From positions 379,501 to 443,500 of the forward strand of contig NZ_CP050301.1 in NCBI RefSeq assembly GCF_014189505.1: a stretch of 64,000 bases of DNA, in the 5' to 3' direction. This DNA is from Phyllobacterium sp. 628. Its GTDB lineage: Bacteria > Pseudomonadota > Alphaproteobacteria > Rhizobiales > Rhizobiaceae. Below the pieces are notes generated by a model, which saw nothing but the letters and a program-made list of their open reading frames with translations, ran no database searches and had not been told where the DNA came from. Of this stretch, positions 1 to 9,903 are shown piece after piece (position 1 is the first letter of the stretch; every line of letters starts with the position of its first letter). A program made the position numbers and the translations under genes.

Positions 1-603
1 GAACTCGGATTGCTCGACGGTGTCACCACCAACCCATCGCTGATCCTGAAGTCCGGCCGCAGCATCCTGGAAGTCACCAAGGAAATCTGCAGCATCGTCG
101 ATGGCCCGGTTTCAGCCGAAGTTGCTGCGACCGAATACGACCAGATGATGAAGGAAGCCGCAGTTCTTTCCAAGATCGCCAAGAACATCTGCATCAAGGT
201 TCCACTGACTCTCGACGGCCTGAAGGCTTGTAAAGCTCTTTCCTCCGATGGCCACATGGTCAATGTGACATTGTGCTTCTCAGCCACGCAGGCTCTGCTT
301 GCTGCCAAGGCTGGTGCGACATTCATCTCGCCATTCATTGGCCGTATCGATGATATGGGCATCAATGGCATGGATCTGATCGCGGAAATCCGCACGATCT
401 ATGACAACTACGATTACAAGACGGAAATTCTCGCGGCTTCAATCCGCACCGTCAACCACGTCAAGGAAGCTGCATTGATCGGCGCCGACGTTGCCACCAT
501 CCCACCGGCAACGCTGAAGGCATTGGTCAAGCATCCGCTGACAGACAAGGGCCTTGAGACCTTCCTTGCCGATTGGGCAAAGACCGGCCAGAAGATCGCC
601 TGA
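1..603 (+). CDS. tal: transaldolase / fructose-6-phosphate aldolase family protein (5' end outside window)
   Basis: The reading frame is open from base 1, so the start codon lies upstream; 200 residues are visible. The protein is a small class I aldolase of the short transaldolase/fructose-6-phosphate aldolase family (usual length about 215-220), acting in the pentose phosphate pathway in the cytosol. Visible hallmarks are GVTTNPSLI near the N-terminus and the Schiff-base lysine in CIKVPLT. ASIRT and GADVATIPP form the later barrel strands. The TTG at 10 is an internal leucine codon, not a start. A strong hairpin terminator follows 21 bases after the stop. Family choice is secure; transaldolase versus F6P aldolase activity cannot be settled from this fragment. 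Confidence 0.9.
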   Translation, partial: ELGLLDGVTTNPSLILKSGRSILEVTKEICSIVDGPVSAEVAATEYDQMMKEAAVLSKIAKNICIKVPLTLDGLKACKALSSDGHMVNVTLCFSATQALLAAKAGATFISPFIGRIDDMGINGMDLIAEIRTIYDNYDYKTEILAASIRTVNHVKEAALIGADVATIPPATLKALVKHPLTDKGLETFLADWAKTGQKIA

Positions 604-623
604 TCCAATAGATCGCATTTACA

Positions 624-658
624 AAATCGCCCGCTGGCTCAACACCAGCGGGCGATTT
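624..658. terminator. bidirectional intrinsic terminator
   Basis: A perfect 14-bp stem (624-637 with 645-658) encloses a 7-nt loop; the arms end in AAA/TTT. It lies between the converging transaldolase and oxygenase genes and can serve both. Confidence 0.8.
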
Positions 659-672
659 GCATTTGAGGCTGT

Positions 673-1680
673 TTACAGCAAATCGGCGTGGTGGCGTTGT
701 GCAACATCCGGATGCGAGCGCAGACGTCCCTTGAGATAGTTGCGGCCTACCTCCCGGAACAGCGGATTGTCCGGATCGGTATCGGTGCCGCCAGCTTCCT
801 GCGCCAGACCGGATGGCAGTTTCAGCAGCGGCACATCGGCATTGAGATCCGCACCGAAAAAGAAGGCCACGGACAAACGGTCCTTGCCCGATGGGGGCGT
901 CACCACGCGGTGTACGGTTGCCTTGAGATAACCGTCCGAAGCCAGTTCCAGAATTTCACCAATATTGATAACAAACGTGCCGGGAACCGGCGTCGCATCA
1001 ATCCAGCCACCATCCTTTTCCACCTGCAATCCGCCCTGTACATCCTGCAGCAGCAAGGTCAGAAAGCCGCTATCCTTATGTGCACCGACACCCTGATCGC
1101 TGCCGGTGGCATCGCGGCCCGGATAACGGATGATTTTCAGGTGCTGGTTCGGCGCATTCTCATAGATCGGTTTGAAGACGTCCTTGTCCTGTCCCAAAGC
1201 CGTCGCAAAGGCCTGCAACAGTTCGATGGCGACACGGGTCAATTCACTTTGCCAGTCCAGAACGACGGACTTGAGATCGGGTAAGGCATCCGGCCACTGG
1301 TTGGGACCCTGCAGCCGTGTCCACGGCGTCGCGGCATTCTGCACCACCGTTCGCCGTTCGGTACCCACATCAAACTGCTCGCGCCAGTCCGCCTGTCCTC
1401 TGGTTCGCTCCCCGCCTGCGCGGGTATAGCCGCGAAAATGCGGCGAATGCACCATTTCAACCGCAACCTTGTCCGCTTGCGGCAGGGCAAAGAAACGCTT
1501 GGAAATCGCAACGATGTCCTTTTGCAATTGGTCGGAAACGCCATGACCACTCAAATAGAAGAAGCCATACGTGCGGGCCGCATGCCGCAAATCCTCGAAG
1601 AAATCTTCCCGCTCTGCCGGGTTGCGGTAGCGCGCAAAATCGAGAGTGGGCAAGCTGTCGGTCTTCGGTAAGGCGCTCAT
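673..1680 (-). CDS. isopenicillin N synthase-family 2-oxoglutarate/Fe(II) oxygenase
   Basis: A 335-residue cytosolic oxygenase with the DIOX_N segment (PTLDFARYRNP, GFFYLSGHGV) and a C-terminal 2OG-Fe(II) domain. The iron ligands are visible as H and D in GAHKDSGFLTLL and H in KATVHRVV; the 2OG-binding R-S pair is in KDRLSVAFF. It is the last gene after ssuB on the same strand, 49 bases downstream, so it is probably co-transcribed with the sulfonate operon. The family includes IPNS, ethylene-forming enzyme and many unassigned oxygenases; it is not TauD-like in sequence. The ATG at 1680 was chosen over the in-frame ATG at 1683 because GGAG sits 8 nt upstream. The substrate is unknown; the sulfonate link is inferred from position only. 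Confidence 0.85.
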   Translation of the reverse strand: MSALPKTDSLPTLDFARYRNPAEREDFFEDLRHAARTYGFFYLSGHGVSDQLQKDIVAISKRFFALPQADKVAVEMVHSPHFRGYTRAGGERTRGQADWREQFDVGTERRTVVQNAATPWTRLQGPNQWPDALPDLKSVVLDWQSELTRVAIELLQAFATALGQDKDVFKPIYENAPNQHLKIIRYPGRDATGSDQGVGAHKDSGFLTLLLQDVQGGLQVEKDGGWIDATPVPGTFVINIGEILELASDGYLKATVHRVVTPPSGKDRLSVAFFFGADLNADVPLLKLPSGLAQEAGGTDTDPDNPLFREVGRNYLKGRLRSHPDVAQRHHADLL

Positions 1681-1729
1681 CATCCGTTCTCCATATGCCC
1701 CAGGATTGTCTACCGCAAACAACCCGGCT

Positions 1730-2536
1730 TCAAGGCGCTTTTTGCTTGTAGAGCTGATCCAGAATCTGGCGCTCGAAAAACGCAAGTTCCGGTGAGGCAT
1801 GACGGCGCGGACGCTCGACGGGAATAGCCAGATCAAGCGCGATCCGGCCGCTGTCGATCACAACCACCCGATCAGCCAAAGCAACCGCCTCCGCCACGTC
1901 GTGTGTGACGAGAACCGCCGTGAACTTCTTGCTCAGCCAGATACGCTCCAGCAGTTGCTGCATCTCGATGCGCGTCAGGGCATCAAGTGCACCCAGCGGT
2001 TCATCCAGCGCCAGAATGCGGGGGTGTCCAACCAATGCCCGTGCCAGCGCCACACGTTGACGCTGGCCGCCCGACAATACGCTGGGCCATTCTTCGCTCC
2101 GATCGGCGAGCCCGACTTCCGCAAGAATATCGAGGCTTTTCTGTCTAACCTCCGCGCCCTTGGCGATGCCTGTCAACCCGACATCAACATTGGCACCCAC
2201 CCGCGCCCAAGGCAGCAGCCGGGGTTCTTGAAACATGATGCGCGTGCGCTTCTGATCTTTGGTTTCAGCCCCGTGCACGAGTTCGCCGGATGTCGGTTTG
2301 TCGAGACCTGCCAACAGCCGCAGCAATGTACTCTTGCCACATCCACTCTTGCCGATGACCGCAACAAACTCGCCGTCATGAACATCAAGATCAATCCCGT
2401 GCAGTACGGTTTTGTCGCCAAACTGTTTGGTAACGTTACGAAACGAAAAGGCAATCTTGCGTTCCCGTGACGTAACGGCCACCCGGGCGGTGGTTTCGTC
2501 AAAGGAGCGGCGGGCTGTAACAGTGGCTGCGGTCAT
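1730..2536 (-). CDS. ssuB: aliphatic sulfonate ABC transporter, ATP-binding protein
   Basis: A 268-residue ABC ATPase with Walker [11 protein letters not shown]-loop [10 protein letters not shown], signature LSGGQRQR, Walker B ILALDEP and switch histidine VTHDV. It belongs to the nitrate/sulfonate/taurine importer ATPase family and should energise SsuC at the inner face of the membrane. It lies 9 bases after ssuC in an ssuA-ssuD-ssuC-ssuB operon. The N-terminal 30 residues, before FRNVTKQFG, are an extension of low conservation. Assignment as SsuB rests on the adjacent alkanesulfonate monooxygenase. Confidence 0.92.
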   Translation of the reverse strand: MTAATVTARRSFDETTARVAVTSRERKIAFSFRNVTKQFGDKTVLHGIDLDVHDGEFVAVIGKSGCGKSTLLRLLAGLDKPTSGELVHGAETKDQKRTRIMFQEPRLLPWARVGANVDVGLTGIAKGAEVRQKSLDILAEVGLADRSEEWPSVLSGGQRQRVALARALVGHPRILALDEPLGALDALTRIEMQQLLERIWLSKKFTAVLVTHDVAEAVALADRVVVIDSGRIALDLAIPVERPRRHASPELAFFERQILDQLYKQKAP

Positions 2537-2545
2537 CGTCGTTCC

Positions 2546-3325
2546 TCACACGTTCTGAAAGGCGGGATGCCATTGCAGGGAAAGCCGTTCGAGATATCGC
2601 GCCAGCGAATCGGCAAGCTTCCCAAGCAGCGCATAGATCAGGATCGACAGGACCACGACGTCGATCAGCAAGAATTCCCGCGCCTGCATCGCCATGTAAC
2701 CAAGGCCTGAGGACGCCGAGATGGTTTCCGCAACGATCAGCGTCAGCCACATGATACCGAGGGCGTAACGCAATCCGACAAAGATTGAAGGCAAAGCACC
2801 GGGCAAGATTACCCGTATGAACAGCTGCGAACGCGACATGCCGTAAATGCGGCCCATTTCGACGAGCTGCGGATCAACGCCCTGAATGCCGAGAAGCGTG
2901 TTGATATAGATCGGAAAGAACACACCGAGCGCGACCAGAAACAGTTTGGCCTCCTCGTCGATACCAAACCACAGGATCACCAGTGGTATCAGCGCCAGAT
3001 GCGGAATGTTGCGGATCATCTGAATTGTTGTATCGGTCAATCCACGGCTGAGCGCCGAAAGGCCATTGGCCAGACCAAGGCCAAAACCGATGGCGCCGCC
3101 TACGACAAACCCGCTCAGGGCCCGCAGGGTCGAAATGCGGATATTTTCCAGCAACTCGCCTGAAAGCAGGAGCTTCCAGAATGCAGCCCCAACGGCTGAC
3201 GGCGCAGGCAGAACATTGGCCGAGATGACACCGGCTCGTGACGCTATTTCCCAGCCGGCCAGCAGCAGGGCTGGCAAAAGCCAGCCTATGGCGCTGCGCC
3301 CGATCGATTGCAGGGCACGGCTCAT
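2546..3325 (-). CDS. ssuC: aliphatic sulfonate ABC transporter, permease
   Basis: A 259-residue inner-membrane permease of the BPD_transp_1 family with about six hydrophobic segments. The EAA-type cytoplasmic loop is visible as [20 protein letters not shown] followed by [10 protein letters not shown]. It forms the pore of the sulfonate importer with SsuB and SsuA. Its ATG overlaps the ssuD stop by 4 bases, which implies translational coupling. Confidence 0.92.
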   Translation of the reverse strand: MSRALQSIGRSAIGWLLPALLLAGWEIASRAGVISANVLPAPSAVGAAFWKLLLSGELLENIRISTLRALSGFVVGGAIGFGLGLANGLSALSRGLTDTTIQMIRNIPHLALIPLVILWFGIDEEAKLFLVALGVFFPIYINTLLGIQGVDPQLVEMGRIYGMSRSQLFIRVILPGALPSIFVGLRYALGIMWLTLIVAETISASSGLGYMAMQAREFLLIDVVVLSILIYALLGKLADSLARYLERLSLQWHPAFQNV

Positions 3326-4491
3326 GAGGAGGCCTGCAACCGTTTTGCGCCGTGGAAGCCCACGGCGAACTCATTGGCGATCTCCTGCCGGAGCGTATTT
3401 TTCCGGCCACCCAACCCAAGTTTCGGGAACAGGAGTTCTGCAACCCGGTACGCCTCTTCCAGATGCGGATAACCGGAACCAATGATCGTATCGATACCAA
3501 CGGCCTGATACTCGCGGATACGGGCCGCAATGCTCTCGGGGCTGCCCACCAGCGCTGTACCCGCACCGCCCCGAACGAGGCCGACACCGGCCCACAGATT
3601 GGGACCAACAAGCAGCTTGTCACGGCGTCCGCCATGCAATTCCGCCATGCGGCGCTGGCCGACAGAGTCCATTTCCTTGAGGAAACGCTGCTGGGCAATT
3701 TCGATCTGCTCGTCAGTTACGCGGCTGATCAGCCTGTCGGCAGCAGCCCAAGCCTCGTCTTCCGTTTCGCGCACGATAAAGTGCAGGCGAATACCAAAGC
3801 GCAGCTTGCGTCCCCTGAGGGCCGCCTTTTTGCGCGCGCGCTCGATTTTCTCCGCTACCTGCGCCACCGGTTCACCCCATGTCAGGTACATATCCACCTG
3901 CTCTGCAGCCAGATCCTGTCCCGCATCGGACGAGCCGCCAAAATAGAGTGGAGGCGGTGTCTGAACCGGCAACAGATCCAGTCTGCCGCCTTTAACCCGG
4001 TAATGCTTGCCTTCGAAATCAACCGTCTGGCCGGTCACCAGACCCTGCCAGATTTTCAGAAATTCCGCTGCCTGCTCATAGCGCTGGTCATGCGGCAGGA
4101 ACACACCGTCCCCGGCAAGCTCGGTGGGATTGCCACCGACTACGACATTGAGCAGGAGACGGCCATTGCTCAAGCGGTCCAGTGCTGCCGTCTGTCGCGC
4201 GGCAAAGACCGGCGACACGATACCCGGACGCAATGCCACCAGAAACTTAAGCCGTTCCGTATGGGCAGCAAGACCCGTCGCTGTGATCCACGAATCTTCG
4301 CAGCTTTGGCCTGTCGGCAGCAGCACGCCGGGAAAACCCAGCCGGTCCACGGCTTGAGCTATTTCCTTGAAATAGGCAAACTCTGGCGGCCGCTGCTGGG
4401 TTTCAGAACCAAGATAGGTTCCGTCACCGTGGGTTGGAATGAACCAGAAGAAATCGAGTGGGGCTTGCGAACTGTTTGCTGGCTGCGTCAT
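3322..4491 (-). CDS. ssuD: FMNH2-dependent alkanesulfonate monooxygenase
   Basis: A 389-residue cytosolic monooxygenase of the bacterial luciferase-like family that releases sulfite from alkanesulfonates using reduced flavin. It opens with [13 protein letters not shown] and contains [12 protein letters not shown] and [10 protein letters not shown], typical of SsuD; the length matches (about 380). It follows ssuA by 30 bases and overlaps ssuC. The flavin reductase partner SsuE is not encoded in this window, so reduced FMN must come from an enzyme elsewhere. Confidence 0.95.
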   Translation of the reverse strand: MTQPANSSQAPLDFFWFIPTHGDGTYLGSETQQRPPEFAYFKEIAQAVDRLGFPGVLLPTGQSCEDSWITATGLAAHTERLKFLVALRPGIVSPVFAARQTAALDRLSNGRLLLNVVVGGNPTELAGDGVFLPHDQRYEQAAEFLKIWQGLVTGQTVDFEGKHYRVKGGRLDLLPVQTPPPLYFGGSSDAGQDLAAEQVDMYLTWGEPVAQVAEKIERARKKAALRGRKLRFGIRLHFIVRETEDEAWAAADRLISRVTDEQIEIAQQRFLKEMDSVGQRRMAELHGGRRDKLLVGPNLWAGVGLVRGGAGTALVGSPESIAARIREYQAVGIDTIIGSGYPHLEEAYRVAELLFPKLGLGGRKNTLRQEIANEFAVGFHGAKRLQASS

Positions 4492-4521
4492 GGGAATATT
4501 CCAGTTTCTTCGGGGAGTCTG

Positions 4522-5478
4522 TTAGTTTCCGGGTGCGGTCCAGACGGCATCGGAGATCTTGATGGCATTGGGGATCAGCTTCAGCTTGAAGAAGCGGTCT
4601 GCCGTCTCCTGCTGATGCGCGATAATTTCCGGCGTTATGGGGAATATGCCAAAGACTGTCCGGTTCGCCGCGATTGTCTGTGCGTCCAATGGAACACCTG
4701 TTACTTCATGCAGCGCCGCTGCGACCTTGTCCTTGTTGGCTTCGGCCCAAGCGGCGGCCTCTTTCAAAGCACCAATCGTCGTCGTCACCACATCCGGATG
4801 GGCAGTCGCAAAATCGCGATTGGCGAGGAAATAGGTATTGACGTTGAGCACATCGCTGGAGCGCGCCAGAATGCGCGGCTGGTAGCGTGTTTCGGCAATC
4901 GCAAAGAATGGATCCCAGACCGCCCAGGCATCAATCTTGTCGCTGGCAAAAGCAGCAGCCGCATCGGCCGGGCTGAGATAAACCGGCGTAATTTCGTCAT
5001 AGCCGATCTTGGCCTTCTCGAGGGCAGCCACGAGCAGATTATGCGCGCTGGTTCCCTTGCCGACACCCACCTTCTTGCCTTTCAGATCGGCCAGTGACTG
5101 GATTGAAGAATTGGGTTTGACGAAGATCGCCTCGCCTTTGCCGTTCGATGGCAGTGCAGCGACATAGACAATGGCCGAACCGGCGGACTGGCCGAAAATT
5201 GGCGGCGCATCACCCACCCATCCGACGTTGATACTGCCGACATTCAGCGCTTCGACCAAAGGCGGACCAGCGGAGAATTCGACCCATTTGACCTTGATGC
5301 CTTTCGGTTCAAGTGCCTTTTCAATGACTTTCTGCTGCTGGGCAATGACCGGCAGGCTCGTCTTCTGGAAGCCGATCTTATATTCCTGCAACGGTTTGGC
5401 GGCAAAAGAGGCGGTTGCTGCCATCGCCGCAACTGCGAATACAGCGGCACCAAATAATCTGCGTGTCAGTGTGGGCAT
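4522..5478 (-). CDS. ssuA: aliphatic sulfonate ABC transporter, periplasmic substrate-binding protein
   Basis: A 318-residue periplasmic binding protein with an N-terminal signal peptide (RRLFGAAVFAVAAMAATASFA, cleavage near residue 27). It continues with KIGFQKTSLPVIAQQQ, GSINVGWVGDAPPIFGQ and DAWAVWDPFFAIAE, characteristic of the SsuA/TauA family. It is the first gene of the ssu operon. The 206 bases upstream separate it from tauC and should hold its promoter; that stretch is AT-rich around 5560-5600, but I cannot name a specific sulfur-regulator site. Confidence 0.92.
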   Translation of the reverse strand: MPTLTRRLFGAAVFAVAAMAATASFAAKPLQEYKIGFQKTSLPVIAQQQKVIEKALEPKGIKVKWVEFSAGPPLVEALNVGSINVGWVGDAPPIFGQSAGSAIVYVAALPSNGKGEAIFVKPNSSIQSLADLKGKKVGVGKGTSAHNLLVAALEKAKIGYDEITPVYLSPADAAAAFASDKIDAWAVWDPFFAIAETRYQPRILARSSDVLNVNTYFLANRDFATAHPDVVTTTIGALKEAAAWAEANKDKVAAALHEVTGVPLDAQTIAANRTVFGIFPITPEIIAHQQETADRFFKLKLIPNAIKISDAVWTAPGN

Positions 5479-5684
5479 GGGTCTCTCGCAATTCTGCCGT
5501 TTGGGAACGCGTCATCACAAGCGATCGACGGTTCAGGAACTGCCTCAATGCTATTCAACCCGACTATTTCTATAGAGAAAATATATTTCATATAATGTTG
5601 GTTATGCGGATTGGTTTTCTGATCAACGCACACACTCAAGCAAACGCGCGCGATTTTACGCTGAGCCTCTCATCTGCGAGCAAT

Positions 5685-6545
5685 TTATTCCTTTCCGGAC
5701 CAAGGCACGAGCACCCGCTCCAGCCGTCGGATACCAATCTCCAGAATGAACGCCACGATAGCGATGACAAAAATGCCCATGATGACCACGTCGGTCACCA
5801 GAAACTGCGCGGCAGACTGAATCATGAAACCCAATCCGCGCGTGGCAGCGACCAATTCTGCCGCCACAAGCGTCGACCACCCTGCCCCGAGCGCAATACG
5901 CAAACCGGTCAGGATGGAAGGCAAAGCGCTCGGCAGGATCACATGCAAGATGACCTGAAACCGCGTGGCTCCCAGCGCCCGTGCCGCATTGATTCGATCC
6001 TGTGACGCACCTTTGACGCCCGATGCAGTCGAGATGGCAATGGGCGCGAGCATGGCAATGGCAATCACCAGAATCTTCGAGGGCTCACCAATACCAAACC
6101 AAATGATAATCAAGGGAAGGTAGGCAAGTGGCGGAATGGGCCGCAAGAACTCAATGACTGGATCGAAAATGCCTCGCCCCACCGCGCTGATGCCAATGGC
6201 AATGCCTGCCGGGATCGCCACGACAAGTGCGAACAGCAGCGCGGCAAATACCCTGAACAGACTGGCGGTCAGATGCTGCCACAACGTCGCATCGACAAAA
6301 CCCGTCGTTGCAACAGAGTAAAATTTCCACAGCACCGTCTGCGGAGATGGCAGGAAGACCGGCGATACCAACTTGAAATGCGCCGATACCAGCCATGCAA
6401 GCAAGAGTGCCAGGATCGTCAAGGCGCTGACAATGCGGGCTGTTGTTACCGGCGATGCCCTTCGTACTTTCGCACCTGTCTGTCGCGGCGAACCGGCTGC
6501 AGCAATGTCAGGAATATCCCGGTTGGAGTCAGCGGAGAGCGTCAT
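5685..6545 (-). CDS. tauC: taurine/sulfonate ABC transporter, permease
   Basis: A 286-residue BPD_transp_1 permease. After a polar N-terminal tail of about 35 residues it has roughly six membrane segments; the EAA loop is NAARALGATRFQVILHVILP. It overlaps tauB by 4 bases. It resembles TauC and SsuC about equally; the TauA-like binding protein of the same operon favours taurine. No tauD follows it: the next gene downstream is ssuA after a 206-base gap. Confidence 0.88.
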   Translation of the reverse strand: MTLSADSNRDIPDIAAAGSPRQTGAKVRRASPVTTARIVSALTILALLLAWLVSAHFKLVSPVFLPSPQTVLWKFYSVATTGFVDATLWQHLTASLFRVFAALLFALVVAIPAGIAIGISAVGRGIFDPVIEFLRPIPPLAYLPLIIIWFGIGEPSKILVIAIAMLAPIAISTASGVKGASQDRINAARALGATRFQVILHVILPSALPSILTGLRIALGAGWSTLVAAELVAATRGLGFMIQSAAQFLVTDVVIMGIFVIAIVAFILEIGIRRLERVLVPWSGKE

Positions 6546-7315
6546 GCCGCCTCCCCTTCAAATATCGAGTCTTCAAGTTCTGCCCGTGCCTGATTGAATG
6601 CAGGGTCAGCTTTGATTGAGCGCACGGTTTCGCCGGAGGCATAGCGGCGGCCGAACCCCGCATCAATCTGCCTGACAACCCGACCCGGTCCCGGTGCCAG
6701 AACCACGATGCGCGTTGCCAGCAGCAGCGCTTCGTCAATCCCGTGGGTTACCATGAGAACGCCGATATTGTTGGCCGCCCAGATATCCAGCAGCAGCGTC
6801 TGCATGCGTTCGCGCGTCAACGCATCAAGTGCCCCCAGAGGCTCATCCATCAGCAGAAAATCCGGTTCGGCAGCCAGGGCGCGGGCTAAACCAACCCTTT
6901 GGCGCATACCTCCGGACAGTTCCCAAATTGCCTTGCTGCCAAAGCCTTCCAGTTTTACCAGCGCCAGCAACCTATCTGCCGCCGCGTCGCGCTCCTTCGC
7001 GGCAACACCGCGCAGTTTCAAGGCGAACCCGATATTCTCGCGGGCATTGAGCCAGGGAAACAGCGCATCATTCTGAAACACCACGGCGCGGTCAGCACCG
7101 GGTGCTTTTATCTGTTTGCCATCCACAGTCACACTGCCACTGTTCGGAGCAATCAGTCCCGCTGCGGCATTGAGCAAGGTGGTTTTTCCGCAGCCGGACC
7201 GGCCGACCAAAACGACGAAATCGCCGGAATTGACGGAAAGCGATGCCTGCGTGACGGCAGGCTGCGCCTGGTTGCCATAATGAACAGAGATATGATCAAG
7301 AACGAGATGGGCCAT
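6542..7315 (-). CDS. tauB: taurine ABC transporter, ATP-binding protein
   Basis: A 257-residue ABC ATPase with Walker A GRSGCGKTT, Q-loop VFQNDALFPWLN, signature LSGGMRQR, Walker B LLMDEP and switch VTHGIDEA. It matches TauB of taurine importers in length and motif spelling. It overlaps tauC by 4 bases. It is separated from tauA by 265 bases that hold a hairpin and a palindromic repeat, so it may be expressed less strongly than the binding protein. Confidence 0.9.
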   Translation of the reverse strand: MAHLVLDHISVHYGNQAQPAVTQASLSVNSGDFVVLVGRSGCGKTTLLNAAAGLIAPNSGSVTVDGKQIKAPGADRAVVFQNDALFPWLNARENIGFALKLRGVAAKERDAAADRLLALVKLEGFGSKAIWELSGGMRQRVGLARALAAEPDFLLMDEPLGALDALTRERMQTLLLDIWAANNIGVLMVTHGIDEALLLATRIVVLAPGPGRVVRQIDAGFGRRYASGETVRSIKADPAFNQARAELEDSIFEGEAA

Positions 7316-7334
7316 GACTTTACCGCTCCATTAC

Positions 7335-7460
7335 TGTGCGTGGTTCGACAAGCTCACCATGAGGGAAGGCGAGGCTCTCCAAAGCAATCGCAGGCATTGC
7401 AGAACCTTGCTCCCTGCAATCCTCGATCTCCCTCATGGTGAACTTGTCGAACCACGCACC
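7335..7460. repeat. palindromic intergenic repeat, copy 1
   Basis: About 125 bp with long inverted ends (7336-7365 and 7430-7459, 30 nt, one mismatch) built on GTGCGTGGTTCGACAAGCTC and its complement. The same ends recur at 16727-16963 and 20552-20675. It sits inside the tauA-tauB gap. It looks like a dispersed non-coding palindromic element of the REP/RIME type; short reading frames through it are not genes. Confidence 0.85.
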
Positions 7461-7509
7461 CTGTTCCCGCTGCATATTTTGTTCTCACCAGAAACATTCA
7501 CGGCCTTTC

Positions 7510-7542
7510 CCGGCTTCTGGAAGGGAAAGACCAGAAAGCCGG
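7510..7542. other. intercistronic hairpin between tauA and tauB
   Basis: An 11-bp stem with one bulged base (7510-7520 with 7531-7542) and a 10-nt loop lies about 40 bases after the tauA stop. No run of T follows on the transcribed strand, so it is more likely an RNA-stabilising or attenuating hairpin than a full terminator. Confidence 0.5.
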
Positions 7543-7580
7543 AAAAGACGCGTGAACGCCCCCGCGCTGTACTTTCACTG

Positions 7581-8588
7581 TCAATTCGACGCGAGCGCCG
7601 CCTGCACATATTTCGCCGTTACATATTTGGAATAGTCCGGCAGAACCGCATCGATCTTTCCCTGCTCTTTCAGGAATTCAGACGTCGCTGCGACTGCCTT
7701 GACCGTATCGCCGCCGAGAAACTTGCTCGAGGCTTGCTCTGTGAGGGTCGGGAACACATAGCCCTTCAACAGCAGCGGCACATCATCCACCTTTGCACCG
7801 GTCAAACGGCTGATCTTCTCCGCCTGCGGCGAGGTTACCGACCAGGCATCCGGCTTGGCCAGATAGTCAGCGTAGGCCGCGCCCGTCACCTTGACGAAAT
7901 CACGCACCGCATCCGGATGCTTTTCGGCAAAGCCGGTGCGAACAATCCATGCGTCGAATGTCGGCGCACCCCATTGCGCCACTTTGGACGAATCGACGAT
8001 GATCTTGCCGCTGGTGCGAATCTGGCCAAGCGCCGGATCCCAGACATAGGCGGCGTCAATATCGCCGCGCTCCCAGGCGGCAGCGATTTCCGGTGGCCGC
8101 AGGTTGAGAATATTGACGGTCTTCGGATCGACACCATCATGCTTCAATGCAGCCAGCAGGCTGTAATGCGTGGTCGATACAAACGGCACTGCCACTTTCT
8201 TTCCGGCGAGATCAGCAACCTTGGTCACACTCGACCCGTTGCGCGCAACAAGCGCTTCCGATTCGCCGATCAGACCAACAACGAGAATGGTTTCGATGGG
8301 CAGTTCGCGGCTGGCCGCTGCAGCAAGCGGGCTCGATCCGACATAACCAATATCGACAGACCCGGAAGCCACCGCTGCAATCACATCGGCGCCGGAATCA
8401 AATTTGCGCCAGTCGATCTTGGCGGAGGCCGCCTTCTCATAGGCGCCATCCGCTTGCGGCACCTTTGATGGCTCGACAACGGTCTGATAGCCGATGGTGA
8501 TTTTCAGGTCCTCGGCTTTGGCAGAGGCAAGCGTGGCAAGACTGATAAGAGCAGTGCTAGCAATAAGCAGATGGCGGCGGGTTAACAT
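7581..8588 (-). CDS. tauA: taurine ABC transporter, periplasmic substrate-binding protein
   Basis: A 335-residue secreted binding protein with a signal peptide (RRHLLIASTALISLATLASA, cleavage before EDLKITIGY). GSVDIGYVGSSPLAAAASRELPIE and AAYVWDPALGQI are TauA-type motifs. It is the first gene of tauABC. A weak promoter candidate lies upstream (TTGGCA at 8663-8668 and TATCAG at 8641-8646, read on the minus strand). Confidence 0.92.
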   Translation of the reverse strand: MLTRRHLLIASTALISLATLASAKAEDLKITIGYQTVVEPSKVPQADGAYEKAASAKIDWRKFDSGADVIAAVASGSVDIGYVGSSPLAAAASRELPIETILVVGLIGESEALVARNGSSVTKVADLAGKKVAVPFVSTTHYSLLAALKHDGVDPKTVNILNLRPPEIAAAWERGDIDAAYVWDPALGQIRTSGKIIVDSSKVAQWGAPTFDAWIVRTGFAEKHPDAVRDFVKVTGAAYADYLAKPDAWSVTSPQAEKISRLTGAKVDDVPLLLKGYVFPTLTEQASSKFLGGDTVKAVAATSEFLKEQGKIDAVLPDYSKYVTAKYVQAALASN

Positions 8589-8735
8589 GGGTGATCCTGA
8601 CCTGATTGAAACTTTTCTGTTCCAACTCTGGTCATCTCCACTGATATTGTAGAGCTACGATCTGCCAAGTTTGCTTGAAGATGAGAAAATTATTTCCTCA
8701 GTAGAGGCGATTGCAAAGAATTGAGGCAATGATTT

Positions 8736-9884
8736 CTAAGCGTCATCATCCTCAACGCTGCCCGATATGCGCATTCCTTTGATGGTTGTCGCGCCATTAT
8801 CACGAATGACGGTCAAAGCCCGTGTTCCGGTCCGCGCAGTAATTTCATCGGCAAGAATACGCGAATGGGTCACAACCCAAACCTGCGTGCGCTCTGCAGC
8901 ATTGGCGATCATTTCCGCAAGCGCCGGAAGCATCGAAGGGTGCAGACTTGTCTCGGGTTCGTTCAACGCAATCAGGCGCGGCAGCCGGTAGGATAACAAA
9001 GCACCGGCCAGAGCGAGAAGCCGTATTTGACCATCCGAGAGTTCCTCCGGCCTGAACACACGCTGCGGGAATTCCGGCAACCGCAGGCCGAATGTTGCGG
9101 TTTCCTCAGGCACCGGAACATCAAGAACAGCGCCGCCGAGAGCTGCAGCAATGCAGTGATCCAGATCTTCGGTATCTTCGCGAATATGCACCAATGTCGC
9201 GAAAACCGCCGCAAGGTTCCGGCCATCCTCATCCAGCATCGGCGCTGTAATAGCCAATGCGGGCTGGCGGATCGGCGAATCCCGGTCCGTGCGGAAACCG
9301 TGATAAAATCGCCAGCCAAGAATGGTTGCGCGCAGATCGCCGATCTCAGGGTAACGGCCCGCATTGCCCAAGGCTGAAAACGCCGTCTCGGAATCCAGCA
9401 GCCGGACCGGGTGCTCTATCCGGCGGCCACTGTCATCACGCGCAAACACTGCCGGACCCTTGCGTCCCATCATCTCCAGCGGACGGCGGCCGGAATCGAT
9501 GGTGAGCGTTTCCTCTTTGATCTGTGGTTCAAAGGCAAACCCTGCCGCAGCGGGTGGCCGCAGACCAACCTCGATGCTGTAGCTGGGTGAAAGTCCGGAC
9601 TGCCGGATATCTTCGTCGTCGCCGCCAAACGAGGCACTGAAGATCATGCGCACCGGACCAGACTTGCGTTTGCCGGTCCAAAGCGCCGATTGCATACCGC
9701 CCTCACGCGCGATCTCATAGGACAGCGAACCATCCGCTGCCGCCTTGATCATCTGCATGGCGCGATAAAGATTGGATTTGCCGACACCATTCTCGCCGAT
9801 AAACAAAGCAAGTTGACGGATATCGAGCCGGATCGACTGCAGCGACCGGTAACCGGTCGCTGAAAGGGAGGTCAGGCGCATCAT
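8736..9884 (-). CDS. AAA family ATPase (RecF/OLD-like, AAA_15/AAA_21)
   Basis: A 382-residue SMC-like ATPase: Walker A GENGVGKSNL at about residue 31, ABC-type signature ELSDGQIRLLALAGAL, Walker B LIALNEPETSLHPS, and a histidine switch VVTHSRILADEI. It has no visible TOPRIM domain, so it is not a complete OLD nuclease. It follows lptE by 19 bases on the same strand and probably shares the leuS-lptE transcript, occupying the place where holA often lies in relatives. Its function is unknown; DNA-related ATPase roles are typical of the family. Confidence 0.8.
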   Translation of the reverse strand: MMRLTSLSATGYRSLQSIRLDIRQLALFIGENGVGKSNLYRAMQMIKAAADGSLSYEIAREGGMQSALWTGKRKSGPVRMIFSASFGGDDEDIRQSGLSPSYSIEVGLRPPAAAGFAFEPQIKEETLTIDSGRRPLEMMGRKGPAVFARDDSGRRIEHPVRLLDSETAFSALGNAGRYPEIGDLRATILGWRFYHGFRTDRDSPIRQPALAITAPMLDEDGRNLAAVFATLVHIREDTEDLDHCIAAALGGAVLDVPVPEETATFGLRLPEFPQRVFRPEELSDGQIRLLALAGALLSYRLPRLIALNEPETSLHPSMLPALAEMIANAAERTQVWVVTHSRILADEITARTGTRALTVIRDNGATTIKGMRISGSVEDDDA

Positions 9885-9903
9885 GACACCTGCTCGCTAT
9901 GCG

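Noticed and set aside
3352-5097. A 581-codon open frame on the plus strand
   Set aside because: It lies antisense to ssuD and ssuA, which have full family signatures. Its translation shows no recognisable domain; the openness comes from codon bias.
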